From contig CAMGYJ010000011.1 of the NCBI GenBank assembly GCA_946122785.1, positions 55,230,449 through 55,294,448 on the forward strand: a stretch of DNA of 64,000 bases, given 5' to 3'. This document shows positions 48,669-62,200 of this stretch, one piece after another. This stretch comes from Linum tenue (lineage: Eukaryota > Streptophyta > Magnoliopsida > Malpighiales > Linaceae). Under the pieces are notes generated by a model. The model was not told the origin of the DNA. It worked only from the letters and a program-made list of their open reading frames with translations, and did not search any database. Positions within the stretch are counted from its first letter, which is position 1. Each line of letters begins with the position of its first letter. The translations under genes and the position numbers were made by a program.

Positions 48669-50377
48669 CCCCAACTACAAGTAAGTGATTTGTAGTTCGA
48701 CCCAAGTCGTTGCCCATCATGTATATTAAGTCTTAACCTACAAGTTATCTTATATTATGTTCTGGAAGTAGAAGGAGGAATTCAGTTACTTTCAACGGTC
48801 ATATTAATGTTTGTTCAACAGTCACACCATAGGTTTATTTTGCATTGTATATATAATAGGGATTATTGTAGACCAAAAGCCATATTATTGCTATTCCGTT
48901 GAAAAGAGAAAGAAAGTGAAGTATTGAAGATTGGAAATGCATATACTTTATGTACCTTGTTCTCTCCCACTTGGAATCCCATGGCCAATGGGGGCAATCT
49001 CTTTCCTTGTTTAAGAGTAAGACTTGAGAGAGTTGTTAATTTTAGACTCTATACATGCTTAATTATATGCCTCATAAAGTTTTAAATTTTCTCAAAGGCT
49101 GGCTCTCTCCAAAGTCTTAATTGCTAATACTTTTGTTTACTTTCATTATTAGTTAATGAACAAAGCATATGTTTTCTTAGGAGTGCTTAAGGGGTTTGGT
49201 TGCATGCGACTGGATCGATGCATCCTAAACATCTGTACCGTCAAAGATCTATGGACCGTAAAATTTGTTCTTTATTAATTCCAGTTATGAATAATTTTCT
49301 CGACTCTCTTCTTTTTTACCATGGTACACCTAACTAGTGCTATCAAACGTTGGGAGGTTGGATTCGAACCCGTGACTCTCTCCGAAGTATCCCCTAGTTG
49401 TCAGTTTTGAGACAATACTAGTGGTGTTGGTTTTCTAAAGGTCATTTTTTATGTCGTTGTTAACCAGGGAGTTTGTTGTTCGTTTGGATTTGACGATTCG
49501 TTACTCGATGTGTCATTTATGCCTTCAATCATCATGCACAATATATATAACCCCATGTTTTTCAATTCTCTTCATGTGGCAATGTATAGTTCTCTTGGTC
49601 ATCACATGAATATTGTGTAAAACGAGTTAATCATCATCAGCACGTAAGAAACTTCCTTTTTCTCCCTATAACTACTAGAAAGATCACCAAAAGCTAGGTC
49701 ATTACTTCTAAAGAAGAAACACTGTCGTCATGTAATTTCTTAAAGGGGGAGTTTTTTTAGTATGATATTTCTACAAAGGTTACGAGACTTGTAGATGAGT
49801 TTCTAGCAATTGGCTCTCTCAAAGAAGAAGAAGAAAAAAAAAAGGTGCCATTGTGGTTTGGTCAATACTCAATAGTGTCTGTCTCGGTAGTGGCAGCTCA
49901 GCATTTTGATGTTGTTTAATTGGGTCGTGGGTTGTGTTGTTTTAATTATTTGATAAATATGTATGGCCTAATTGTGTGCTTACCAAAATGATTTTTTGTT
50001 AATCTTAAAAAAATTCCAACCCATACAGCTAGTTATGAGTACACAATTTGCAGAGGTGAAGGAAGGTCGAGTTCGAGTTTAAGGAATTTGTCGTCAGCTA
50101 ATATTTTCAGTTTTTTTCTCTTCCAGAGTTTAGAGCGATTTTTCATATTGCTAGCTGGGTTATCTATAAAATGACACGTTTTCATTGTTTTTTTTCCTTG
50201 ACGTCCTTTTTTGTTTTTGGAGTTTGGGTGTTGTAGACTCAATAAGCACCTCAAATAATATTTAGCCTTCCTTAATTATGTTATTAAGCTTTTGGCTTGT
50301 GTCTACTTTTTCATGATAATTATATATTTGCTCTTTAGTTAGGTTTTTGCTCTAGTGGAAAATATATATATTTACAA

Positions 50378-50394
50378 GGGGGGGGGGGGGGGGG
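50378..50394. repeat. Run of 17 G
   Basis: A mononucleotide tract of 17 G in the right arm. The corresponding place in the left arm (about 22430-22436) has a short C run of about seven bases, so the tract expanded after duplication or is an assembly-sensitive site. Confidence 0.9.
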
Positions 50395-50546
50395 AGAGAA
50401 AATATTGGTTTTTCCATACAAATTGTAACTCCTTTTTAGCCTGCCAATATAGGGGGAGGTAGGATGTAATTAGATCTTCAACAAATTTGACTATCAAAAG
50501 TAACAGACAACTAAATATGTAGTCTTAAACACATCCATGGGAGATC

Positions 50547-53158
50547 GCTATGTGCAATGCAAATGCAAGATCAATTATATATTCATCGCAGAATTTGTCA
50601 CCAAAAAACTTGTAACGTATAGGATTAGAGATTTTGAGTGATTCGGTCAAATAGTCGTTTGGATGAGATGTTTTGTCATTTTCAAACAAACACACTATTC
50701 ATCCCCATTATACAGGTTGAGCTTTTTCATCCTTGTTCAATTCCGCGTTTTTTGGATATCAAAATTCAAAGCAAACTTTATATAATTAAGTTGAAAACAC
50801 ATTGTAGAACTCAGACATTGAACAAACATCATACATCATAAACTAATCATAAAGAGTATGAGAAATATGACAAAAATATAGATTATTTCTTAAAATTAGG
50901 ATCAATTTTTTTTTTGACATATATGAATTGATGGAATTGTAAAGTAAGATTAACGAGTTCAAAGTCGTGATCTTTTTAAAATTTTGGTGAGAATAAGAGA
51001 AGAGACAAAAAAAAAATTGAATGTATGTACCGTATGAATAGAATGTGAATGAGGCTGGGGCGGGGTGTCTACCCAAGCCCGTCCCATACCCAACGAATAT
51101 ATATGTCAACTAAAAGGTTAAACATCGCAAAAATAATAACGAACCAAGTTGCTTGTCAAATTTGACCTAATTTCATGCTCTTCCTAAATGTACCAATAAA
51201 AAGTAGGTCTGCTATGCAATGCAACACACACCTATTCTGTGGTATATGAGTTTGGCAAAATTGACTTTTCTAGTTCCTCCTACTGGTGCAATATCCCTGC
51301 TCTGGTCTAATGATGATGATATTTCAGTGCGGCTGTCCTTAAAGTGCATATAACACATTCTATAGGGAAAATTCATTTCCTTTGCGTCGAAGGTAGAGCA
51401 AGTTATTCATAATATATAGCTGCTCGAGTTGAAAAGCCAGAAAAAAGAAAAGTGTTCAGAACTAGCTATCTAGGTTTCTTTTTTCTCTCTTTTTTTTTTA
51501 TGAAAGAAAAAACTATCTAGGTTTCTCAAAGGGGGATGTCGAGTGAAAACTGCAGTTCTAGAATATTATTAATGATCATTATTACATGTGAAAAGAAAAA
51601 GGAAAGATGGTCGAATATGGTAAAGAAACGAATTGGGTTCATTTCTTCACGACTTCACCAAGATCTTGAAGCAGCGGCCAGCTGGTCTAGGGCAACGGGA
51701 AAAGACCAACATGACTAAGGAAACAATCAGATGCTTTTTGTCTCGGCTGGATGCACTAGGTAACGTAAACTTGGTGATTGCTTAGGGTGACAACACTCAT
51801 TATATCATTGTGGGGATTACGTTATGAACATAAATACGATTGACAAAATAATAGAATACGAGACAACGATTTTACTGTTTCTCTTTAGCGAATTATATTC
51901 CTCTCGACCTTCTCAATATATACCCAAGATTAGTGAAACAATTCCTTCCGAGATAGAATGGATTTATCTTTATGGTAATAGCAGTGGTACTGCAAACTCC
52001 ATAAGCTTAACGACCTAAACCAACCGAGCAAATCACACGACTATGTTTTCTTAGAGAGAAAAAATATCGAAAGATAACATTAACTTTTTTTTTAGGGCGC
52101 GCAGAATTCATATGGAAAACAGAGAGCTAGTCTTATTATTTAGGGTTAATGACACTAGAAAACTCGAACTATCAAAAAAAGTGTTACTAACACACCTCAA
52201 AATTCTCCAAGTTCAAAATTCCCCATTTGCCAGTGTCATATTTTTCGATGTTAGAGAACAGAACTAGATGATATCTCTTTCAGGGGTCCATGGACCTTGC
52301 TTAATCCCTTGGGCCATGAAGGCCTTACATAGATCGACATCACTGACAAGCATATCAATTAGTTTCGGAGGAGGCCTATTTAAGTGCTATCAAAATGGGC
52401 TTCCAAGTAGGCAAATTGGTGGGCTGCACCATTTGCCTGCCTTTGAGTAAAGGCCCACCCAATCACCTGGTCCATAGAAATAGCTAGGTGGACTTGAGCT
52501 TGACAGCAGAAGCATATGAATGTTTCGATGCTGTTCTTGACCAGGATGTGAACAATAATGACTCTTTCCTTAGAGAGATAGATGTGGATGTTTCGTCTCA
52601 GTGCCTCACTTGAATTTGCAAGTCCTTGGACAGACTGTATCCATGGCTATTCTCTTGCCTATTAGGAAAAATGCTAGTCACTCCGAGACCAATCTAGTGA
52701 ACCTGGAAAGTACTCGTGATTCGTTATATCGTACTGCACCGACATATCGTACTGCACCGACAGTAGGATCGTAAAGACCATCTACTTCTAGTTAGGCCAC
52801 TACGACCGATATAACGCAATCAATCTGCCCCGTACTTACCCGTATTAGTTAGTACTAGCAGTCGATTTTGCTGATTTTGTTCTATACATACAACCTCCGT
52901 CACGGTTTTACAAACCATAAACACGAGCCATCATCCATCGAACTTAACTCGAAATTAACCTTAATAAACTTAGAAACAGGAATAAAAACCAAATCTGGAG
53001 ATTTACAAGGGTGGCAAAAAAACCTAACTGGTAACCTGGGCACTAGGCAGCAGAAGAAAAAGAGACACAAAGGGAACACAACAAGTACAACAACAACAAC
53101 ACGCACTAAGCTAAAAAAATAACAAAGAACTAACATTTTACAGTGCTCACTTTCCACT
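50547..53158. other. Intergenic DNA between the right arm and the P1-like gene
   Basis: No gene was recognised. Short frames at 51536-51718 and 52268-52450 have no family resemblance. The tract next to 53159 (about 52870-53158) is A-rich on the plus strand and should be the 3' untranslated region of the P1-like gene. No transposon ends were recognised. Confidence 0.4.
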
Positions 53159-55459
53159 CTAGAAACCGACCCCAGCCGCGCCGATTCCGAGCCGGTGCGG
53201 CTCCAGCTTCCTGTTCTTCCAGCAACAAGCCTCCGGAGCCAGCTTCGCCGCCGCGTTCCTCGGCTCCGACTTGCACCGCTTCAGCATCAGCGGCAGCTCG
53301 TAGTCGTACGCCTTGCCGCTGCCGCGGCTCTTCAGCTTCATCTCCAGTCCCGATCCCGTCGACTCCGCGCCGGGCCGCCAGGCCAGCGGCTGAGCCGCCG
53401 GATACGAGCAGGAAGACCTCGGCGGCTGATGGTGCTGAGCCTTCAGCGAGCCGCTCTTTCGCATCTCGGCTTTGTTGACCGGCTCGGAGACCGCCACGTC
53501 AACGCTGACCGTCTTCTTGTTGTCGCTGGACGAATCTCCGCCCTTGATTTTCTTGACCGCGACTGCCCTCGACGGCTCCGGCAGCCATCGGATGAAGTCC
53601 GTACTGCAGACCCATGTCTCCTTGGAAACCTCCATCGACAGCTTGGGCTCGCACATCATCAACAGCAAGCAATCCGGTAAAAGCGGCGTATTATTATTAT
53701 TCTTGTTGTTTTCTCTCTCCTTTGATTTTTGACCCGTTGGACTCGGACCTTCCGTCTTCGGGTCCTCGGGTTCGGATCCCTTGCTACCCGGTTCTTCATC
53801 CTCCTCCACCGCCGCCGCCAAATGTGGACTCTCTACCCCTTCCACCGCCGGTTCTGGCTCCTGAGCAGTTACTACTTCTTGCTGTGCCGCCGACTCAGAA
53901 TCGGGATCTTCCGCCATTAATGTTCCTTCACCGCCGGTTAAATTGGCCTGAACTGCCATTATTTCCTCATCATTATCTACAGCCGACGGCTTCTCCAGAT
54001 CTGAGATATCTTCGTAGGTAGATTCATCGATCGGCGTTTCTCCATCGGAGGTTGACATCGCCACTGATTCCACCTCTAGCCTCGGCACCGGAATCTCTTC
54101 GCCGTCTGCTGAAACTTGAGCTAAAGCTGGTTCATCATCAGTTGCCGATTCTTCTTGAACTAGGTGGGAGTCCTCCGCCATGGATTCCTCATCGGACTTC
54201 GAATCAGTTCCCTGCTCGTCACTCTCAACTATTGTTTCGTCCATTTCAACCGCTTCTGCAGCTACATTTACAAAACCACCTCCTTCTGCTGCTGCTGCTT
54301 CTTCTTCTTCCTGGTGCGGGGGAGGTGCTGCATCTTCTTCTCCATGGTTTCCTCCGCGGCCGTCGTCTTCGTCGGCATCGGGAGGGTTCCAGAACTTGTT
54401 TCCGAGAGCAGCCACTTTCACAGGGTCAGATCTACACCTCATAAGCAACAGAGCGTTCCTAGGGGGAATGCAACTGCTCATCCTCGATTCCTCTCCTCCG
54501 AATGCTTCCGGCTTCAGATCGAAATCGATCTTCTCAAATCCATGGTACCTTCTATAGCTCCTCCGCCGCATCTCCGGGCTACTGTACACTTCATCTTCAT
54601 CTTCTTCAACCTCCGCCTGTTCTTCCGCCACCAACTCAATCTCCCTCCCTTTCACATCCCTCTCCTGCACGGCCACAAGCCACCGCGCAAACACCGTCCC
54701 GCAGGATCCCCCGTCGTTAGATTCATTCCCCCTCGACACAGCCACCGCCGTTCTCCCTTCTTCCTTCTCCTTACTCTCCCCGCCGCCGGCAAGGCACGAC
54801 GAGGAGCGACAGGGCAAGAAACAGTTGAACTCAGATCCAAACGTTCTAAGAGCCTCGCAAATCGTTAGAGGAAGATGCACCCACCTCTGGTTCCGCTGCT
54901 GCGAAAACTCGCTCTGCTGGTGGAACACGGACTCGGCGGCGGCAGCGGCGTTCCCGTCGCTGATCCCGCGCTCCAGCCTCCTGAAACTCCCCTCGCGGCC
55001 AGGCGTCGCCGGGGGCGGCCTCGACAGAGATCTGGCCCGCAGCTTCTTCGTCTGCTTCTTGGTCTTCACCCGGACCTGGCCTATGCAAGTGACCTTAGGG
55101 GAAGAAGGCTCCGGGTTGTCGAACCCGCATCCCCGCTTCTTCCCTCCCCCGCCGGCGGCGGGGAACATCGGGGAAGCCTGGCCTGCTCCGCCCTTGATGC
55201 TGCCGTTGGTGCGGAGGCGGCGGCTGAGGGAGGTGGAGAGAGAAGCCTGATGTTGCTGGTCTCGGGAAGAGGGCCGGCGGCCGGGGCTGAGGATGGATTT
55301 GGAGGATGAGATCTTCATGGAGGAGGAAGAGAGGCGGGAAGTGCTGAAGCAGATCAACAGCTCCCCCGCTGTACTGCTGCTACTATTGCAGCTGGCGGTG
55401 GTGGGGCGATGGAGATGGTGATTGGGGTTGTGGGGTCGATTATCTTTGTCCGCTTCCAT
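53159..55459 (-). CDS. Protamine P1-like plant protein (function unknown)
   Basis: A single-exon gene of 766 residues. The Met at 55459 was chosen; the frame stays open 69 codons further but runs through a gagaga-rich leader. Features: Glu-Leu-Leu-Ile-Cys-Phe near residue 33; a basic Ser/Arg-rich block with Ser-Lys-Ser-Ile-Leu-Ser-Pro-Gly-Arg (about 53-61); and the family signature Glu-Pro-Ser-Ser-Pro-Lys-Val-Thr-Cys-Ile-Gly-Gln-Val-Arg-Val-Lys (about 117-132). Then come a long Glu/Asp-rich region (about 330-560) and a C-terminal basic/Cys-containing stretch with Lys-Arg-Cys-Lys-Ser-Glu-Pro. It resembles plant proteins annotated 'protamine P1 family'; that name is historical and no packaging role is shown. 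No membrane segment is seen, and nuclear location is an inference from the basic blocks. Confidence 0.75.
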   Translation of the reverse strand: MEADKDNRPHNPNHHLHRPTTASCNSSSSTAGELLICFSTSRLSSSSMKISSSKSILSPGRRPSSRDQQHQASLSTSLSRRLRTNGSIKGGAGQASPMFPAAGGGGKKRGCGFDNPEPSSPKVTCIGQVRVKTKKQTKKLRARSLSRPPPATPGREGSFRRLERGISDGNAAAAAESVFHQQSEFSQQRNQRWVHLPLTICEALRTFGSEFNCFLPCRSSSCLAGGGESKEKEEGRTAVAVSRGNESNDGGSCGTVFARWLVAVQERDVKGREIELVAEEQAEVEEDEDEVYSSPEMRRRSYRRYHGFEKIDFDLKPEAFGGEESRMSSCIPPRNALLLMRCRSDPVKVAALGNKFWNPPDADEDDGRGGNHGEEDAAPPPHQEEEEAAAAEGGGFVNVAAEAVEMDETIVESDEQGTDSKSDEESMAEDSHLVQEESATDDEPALAQVSADGEEIPVPRLEVESVAMSTSDGETPIDESTYEDISDLEKPSAVDNDEEIMAVQANLTGGEGTLMAEDPDSESAAQQEVVTAQEPEPAVEGVESPHLAAAVEEDEEPGSKGSEPEDPKTEGPSPTGQKSKERENNKNNNNTPLLPDCLLLMMCEPKLSMEVSKETWVCSTDFIRWLPEPSRAVAVKKIKGGDSSSDNKKTVSVDVAVSEPVNKAEMRKSGSLKAQHHQPPRSSCSYPAAQPLAWRPGAESTGSGLEMKLKSRGSGKAYDYELPLMLKRCKSEPRNAAAKLAPEACCWKNRKLEPHRLGIGAAGVGF

Positions 55460-56200
55460 TTTTTTTGGGATCACATCAGAGAAGAAAGAAACCCCTCCAA
55501 TAATGTGAATCCAGGCGACCAAAGCGATAGAGAGAGAGATATTTTGTGTGTGAGAGAGAGAGAAAGGGATGGGCGATGGTGGTGGGCGTCTGTGTTCTTT
55601 GACAGTACAGAATGCAGCAAGAGGGAGAAGAAGATGGAGATGTGATACTGGGCTTGGATGGAGCAAGAGAAATATCTTGATGGATTGAAGAGAGGGCCCA
55701 ATTGCTTCAAGAGTCGGAGGTGGCCCGTGGGCCTAGAGACGGGCTGATTGGGCTGCTTAAAAAAAGGCTTTTAACCCATAATCAGAACTTTTTAACTTGT
55801 TACAGTCTCACAGAGGAATGGTAGTAGTACACTCAACTTTTTATCCTTTTCCGTTGCTTCGATACACCAGTATATATTTGGTACAAAGTATTGGCAGATT
55901 CTCAGCGCCTCTGTTTGGTCTGCTCAAGTTGCAGTCAGCACAGCAGCTGAGTGTTCGTTAATCGACGACCTGTTCAAAACCGAGATCACCTCTCTACCAA
56001 CCATGACTCGAAAGGGGTACACAACATCTTCGCCAAGGTCAGCGCAACAAGGAAGTGCCTCTGGTTTCCTGCTATTCGCGTCGAAAGCACGAGCAGACAA
56101 CTTTTGGCCTCGGGTCATACATGATACACCTTTCCTCTCTCAGTCACAAACTCTGTACCAGCAGGGTTTATTCGACCTTCTGTATTCTGCTCGCTCGAGT
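55460..56200. other. P1-like promoter and CDC27 3' flank
   Basis: The genes at 53159-55459 and 56201-63776 run in the same direction. This 741-bp gap must contain the CDC27 3' untranslated region and the P1-like promoter and leader. A gagagaga/gtgtgtg simple-sequence stretch lies at about 55525-55570, within the presumed P1 leader. No separate gene was seen. Confidence 0.55.
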
Positions 56201-59200
56201 CTACTCATCTATGTCTTCTAATTCATCTGGTACATGCAACTTCTCAATGGCAGCCTATTGATAAAAACACAAAACCAAAAGATTTTGTTGGGTGGAATTC
56301 TTCCTTGGATGCTATCATTTGTGAATGGAAGATTCGAGATGTGTCGCGACTACCAAGAAACTGAAGTGAGAAAAAAGGGTGAAACTACCTTGATAGTAGC
56401 GGCGTCTGTGGCAGAAGGTTTCAAATCCAAGGCATGTCCGAAATGAAGCATGGCCTTGTCATGCATGTTTCGCCTCTTGTAGATTTTACCCATCAATGCG
56501 TACACGCTGCTTTCACGAGGTGCGTATTCTTTGAGCTCTTCTAGAACGTCCAAGGCTTCATCAAAGCTTTCCATGCTAACAAGGATGTTAGCCTTTTGAT
56601 ACATTGGAAGAGGGTTCTTCCTATCGGCCAGTATCGCTCTTTCCATCATCTCCAGCGCTTCTTCATTTCTCTGCAAGTGGGATAAGAAGCCTATAACACA
56701 GGGCAATTAGAAGACTAATAAAGGAATAAAACTCTTGCCAGGTAGCCTCTCACCCTTAACGTATGCAATGAAGTCCCGAGATACGACATTATAACTGATG
56801 AACGTGGATTGATTTGGAAAGCCATTCTGAAATGGTGCTCGGAGAATTCAAATTTTTCCTGGCGTAGGTAGATCATCCCAAGTCCGTACCAAGCATTGTA
56901 ATGTCTGGTATCAATTCTCAAGGCATTCTGGTAACACTTGATTCCAGTTTCAAAATCCTCCAAAGCTACGTATCTGAAGGTAGAGAGCAAACAGTATTAT
57001 TATTAGTTGATATACATCACAATGAAGGGAGAAAAAGAGCAAGCGAATTTACACACAAGGGAGGGAACGTACTCGTGTCCACAAAGTGTATGTGCATAAG
57101 CATATCTTGAACTAAGTTGGGCAGCTCGCTGGAAATTCTTCAAGGCGCTTTCGTGGTCTTTCTGTAAACTATAGCAATTTCCCATGGCACACCTAAATGG
57201 CCCATGGAGAAAGTACAAAGAATCGACAATCATGAATTGAATCTATAGCTCAGTCAATGAAAATATTCAGTACCAGAAGAAAAGAAAAACGACCAAGTGA
57301 AAGGACAACAAGCATAAGCACACAGTGCCACAAATAAATGGGTATCAATAACCCAATAGTGCCACTAACTCATAGTATCATTCTCCTGCACTTTCACATC
57401 TTGCACGTTGGTCGAAAGTAAGTATGCCCACAAGATTTCAAGTTTACACAAGCCCATGGTATCTGTGATCCCGTTAAAGATAAGTCTTTCTTCTAAACCT
57501 CAAGTATACATAAGTTAATTCTATCTAATGTTTAAATTAACTATTATTATGGGGCAGATTTGGAAACGACTCCTTCCAGTCAGCGAAGCTCTAATACCAT
57601 GTCAACGACCAGTCGACTAACTCAAAATACTGAATACGATCCGAGATGAATCTAAATATCAGAGGGCCATTGTTTTCTACAGTGCAATTATGTTGAGGTA
57701 TTGGATGTTTGATGTATAAAAGCTAAGCAAACAAATAAATAAAAACACATGGCACAACCGGTAGAGGGAGTAATCACAAGGCAGCATGAAAAATGACCTG
57801 CTACAAACAAAAGGCAGGAATATACCAAGACTGGGGAGCTAAGCGATCAGTCGATGTCAGTTCTTGAGCAAGGTAACTTAACTTCATATCTTCCTTCAAA
57901 TGCTGCAATGAAGTAAATAAGTTTTAAGTGTTTAACGGACTAAATACCATTTGAATAAGCATACTTAAACAAGCATCACCAGAAAGGACGATTGAGTAAA
58001 GATGTGAGCATAATTCGGGGATGTATGCATACTTTCAGCTGCCAACAAAATAGAGACGGGGGAGAGAAGATAAAACTGTCCCCAAAACCAGGAAAAAAAA
58101 TTCTTTTGACCCTTAATAATATTGCATACTTAACAAGCTAGCTAAGCAGCAACTTCAATGAAAAACGGGACGACCAAATCAGCAAAAGTCTTGAGGACTA
58201 GGACTCACATAAAGAACAGTAGAATATATGTCTAACCCTTCCAAACTGTATGGTGATGCACGACGAGCAAGACTGAAGGCTCGGTCAGCTTCCAAATAAT
58301 CTACCAATTCAAAATATGCTTTTCCAACCTGCATGGAAACCAGAAGTAGCATAAGTTCCTAAATGATAACCATAAAACTGCAGAGAAGTCGGTGGAAGGC
58401 ATATAGCATGCAGAATGAAGGAATTTGTCTTGTTGAGAGAGATAAGAATGACAGCTAGAACAGGAGAAGCCAAATTCAGTCCCAGGCCCATATTGAACAA
58501 AATAGACTATTACATTAGTCGCCCATGTACTAAAGCAACTGAAAGTAATAGTGGGAACTCCCCAAGTGATGGAAAAACAATGATAGTTGAATCAACTGTT
58601 TAACAGGACTTTAAACCGTGATTTTGACTTAAAACATATAATACTTTCGTCATCTTGTGTAAGATTCGACAGTGTCAATATTCCGCTTAGAATTTCAGCT
58701 TCTTCAAGTTACAACACATAGACATAGGTGCTAACTGCTAACAAGGGAAAGAAAACCAAGTCAAAGGACAAATCAGATGTGCACACAAGATTTTTAAGGA
58801 AATCCATATACAGGAACAGAAACCAGAACGTTTAGGGAGTAAAGATATCAGAAAACAAAATGATAGAAAATCTATATGTCGTCGCAAGAAAGAAATTTAC
58901 ACGACCTAGAAAATGTTCAACATTTGGATTTGCGAGACTACCTGGGAAAGAACCCATCCTGTGTTATAGTGCTTGTGTGGTAGTTTCATGTATGCATCCA
59001 GTGCATCCTGTAGTCAACCAAGAAGCAACTTAGAGAAAGTAAATAGAAGCAAGAACACTGAATATTGGTTTCAAGTTGTACGAATACCTGACACCTATAA
59101 GAACAAGAGAACCTGTAGCCTTCTCCAAGAATTCTTAAGAGACTTAATATTTCAGAAGTACCACTTAAGATTTTTGAGGCACTCATCATAACCGTGCCAA

Positions 59201-62200
59201 CAGGGACAGCTGCTCCATCTGCTTCAGAGGATCTAGTTTCACCAGATTGTGACGGAGTAGGATTTGTAGAAGGAGCATTTACACGTATATCATCACACAT
59301 CTCATTCCGGAGTCCTTAACAATATCAAGCGAGAAGTTTTAGAAGCTGTTCACTATAATCAATTCAACAATCATCAACGCACAAGGTAGTGGTCCTCTGA
59401 GTTAACAATGTGGGAAAAGTGGAGCTACCAGTAGTACTTATAGCACTTCCAGTAACAGCAATAATCAACAGCAACTTTAATCATAATACACAAATTTCCC
59501 CATTAAATCAGCAAGACAAAACGCGGATCACCACCTTCATCATAATTTTCATTGGCCCAAGACTGTCCTTTACGAAGGGTTACAGAACGTATTGTCATGG
59601 AACCCAACTTGGAACCTCCAAGAAACTTAGAAGAATTGCCGTTACCATTCCCAGCAACTGACGTGGTGGTTGCATTTGAGTTGCCTGCTACCTCTGCAGC
59701 AAGTCTTGAACTACGTCGAGGGCCAGAATCAGGAAATAACCTTCCAGAAATCTGAAATCAAAACTATACCAAGGTGAAAGGAAGAAAACAAAAGTGTTCT
59801 TAGACAACGAGTTTAAACTAGTATGCCCAGATGAAACCAACCAAATCTATCTACAAAATCTAGCAAGCAACAAGGACATCAGAAACTTCTGATACTATAA
59901 TGTAAAGAGAACTGACGACCTGACACTGATCCCGCTAGCCTCTAAAAAGCAATAGATGGGTTCTTATATAAACAATGGTATTATCGGATTAGAGGTAAAA
60001 AGACTCGGAGTGAAACAAGTGCAATATGCCAAACTGCAGTTCTACAGTATTGACTTTTCCCTCACAGTAGACAAGATGACTGATTCCGCAATAGGAATCT
60101 TCACTATCAAAGCTAACCGCCTAACCCACTTTGCATGTTATTGAGATGGATTTGAGACAGCTACCATGATAAGTGTCGAGTACATGGAAACTACACGCAG
60201 TATACAACTACAACCTCCATGATGACCATGATCATTGAATCCTCACCTTCCGTAATTTCCCTTCATCAACAACCTTCCTTCGTGGAGGTTGAAAATTGGC
60301 ATTCACAACTGATTTTGGAGAGTTATCAGTACAAGCGTTACTAAGATTTGGACCGTTAGCCTGCAGATTTCTACAAGGAGGGGGTGCAACACTCAAGAAC
60401 TGAAAAACACCACGGACATCGTCATATTTATCAGGTATAAAGGGAGACGTAAAAGACAAAAAAAAATGTAAGAAATTAGAGAAAATAAGTATATGACATT
60501 ATGAACATCCAAACAATCTCATATGAACCATAACGGACTTGGAATGAGCACATGTGAGTTGAGATGTCCCAACAAAATATGCATTTATGATGTAACAGCA
60601 CATACTATAATTTCAACAGGTCTTGCAATGGCTGACCATCAACAAACATAAATGACACAAAAAGAGTTACAAAACATTTTCTAGAAAAATATGTTAGAAT
60701 GAAGGTTAAGTGATGTTTAGTGGAAAATTTAAAGCACTCACTAATAAAGAGAAACTAGAAGATGCCAAATATGAGAATAGCATTCGACCACAAAGTCCCG
60801 AAACAAGGGAAAAGAGGAAAAAAGCAATGGAAGGTCCAGTTATAGATCAAGACTAACAAGGGTGTAGCAGAGTAACTTCAATGACAAGAATACACCCAGT
60901 TATAGCACAAACTACTAGAAAATTTGTTACTACATTTACAAAATTCCAATTTTCACCAAAAATAAAACAGAATACCTGTGGCATTGGTGAGGGAGTACTA
61001 TAAAATCCTAAGTTCGGGGGACACACATTTGAAGGCTGACTGCCAACTCCTACTGCTGAAGAGATATAGCAGTTTCCCGATATTTCTCGCAAATTAGTGC
61101 CTTGCATATGTTTCATCTGCCTTGGACTACCATCTTCTGAGCTGGAGTTTCTAGTTGAAGCTGCAGTGCGATCTTCGCTTGACAAATACATATTTTGAGA
61201 AACTGCCAAGTGATGGCAGTACTGCTTTTGAATACAAAGACAAGCTGCTTCACCAAAAATTGCAGTTGCCTCTTCAGCAGCACCTAAAATATAAAGCACA
61301 AAAATATATGCTAATTGTTAAAACTTGCAAGTGTAATCATTAGAAAAAGAGCAGCAACAATGCTGCAAGAAATGGAGAAACCTTTCGCATCTCACAAAAA
61401 ACAGACCTAATATACATAACTCTTCATATGCAGCCCAGAGAAGAGGATCTGCCAACAAAGCCTCCTTAAAGTGATCAATAGCACTTTTTCTTCTATCAGT
61501 ATACCTAAACCAATAGTATTTGCAGATTAAGTAAGAGGATAATGATTTAGAAACAGAGCATAAGCTTCCTAACACTAAAAACAGGTAAATATCAAGATGG
61601 TAAACAAAAGCTTGTTTAAGGCCTCGGGAATAAATTCAGTCAAGTCCATTTGCAGACACGTGATTCTTCTCAAGAGGAAATTTGACAACATTCACATACT
61701 TCAACCACCAAGAAAGAATTCAACAAAAATCTTTTTATCACAGCCCTTTCCTATATCTGGCATACCTTATGCACGCAGCAACAACCCTTTTCTAAGATTT
61801 ATACCATACAACATAATAGTGAACAATATATACACACCTACGTTTGAACTGGATAAGCAACTCTCATATGCAAATTCCTTAATTCTTACAGACAAAAAAC
61901 TGAAATCCAAAACAGGACGTCTTGATTGAGCAATGATGACAATTTAACTGAAAGGAAAAATGAGTAAGAAGATACACAAAGAAGAGGTAAGCAACCTGTA
62001 AATAAGACCAAGAAGGTAATGCCCAGCAGCACCATTGGGAACCTAAAGACAGACCCACAGAAGACAAAGAGTGGTGATCAAGTCTCTAATCAGAGAAGCC
62101 TATAAGCACACCGAATGGAAGCGAAATCAAGAACAAGGTCCTGTATTTCAACCAAATCCTACATCAACTTGCGTCGCCAACTCTTCCAATCAGAAAACAG

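Larger units (their letters stand above)
40587..50546 (-). repeat. Right arm of the large inverted duplication (about 10 kb)
   Basis: Reverse-orientation counterpart of 22266-32668; the block list is given there. Its own insertions are a long-TIR element (41741-43086), a 96-bp tandem duplication (43979-44170), hAT element C (45475-46027), a TRIM array (47455-48668) and a segment at about 49922-50234 with no left match. The segment at about 44171-44950 also has no left match and no recognised gene. The inner edge is at about 40587 and the outer edge at about 50546 (gggagatc). Confidence 0.9.

Noticed and set aside
53143..55309. Several plus-strand frames of 125-234 codons over the P1-like gene
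   Set aside because: Antisense shadows of a GC-rich, low-complexity gene; no start context or family resemblance.
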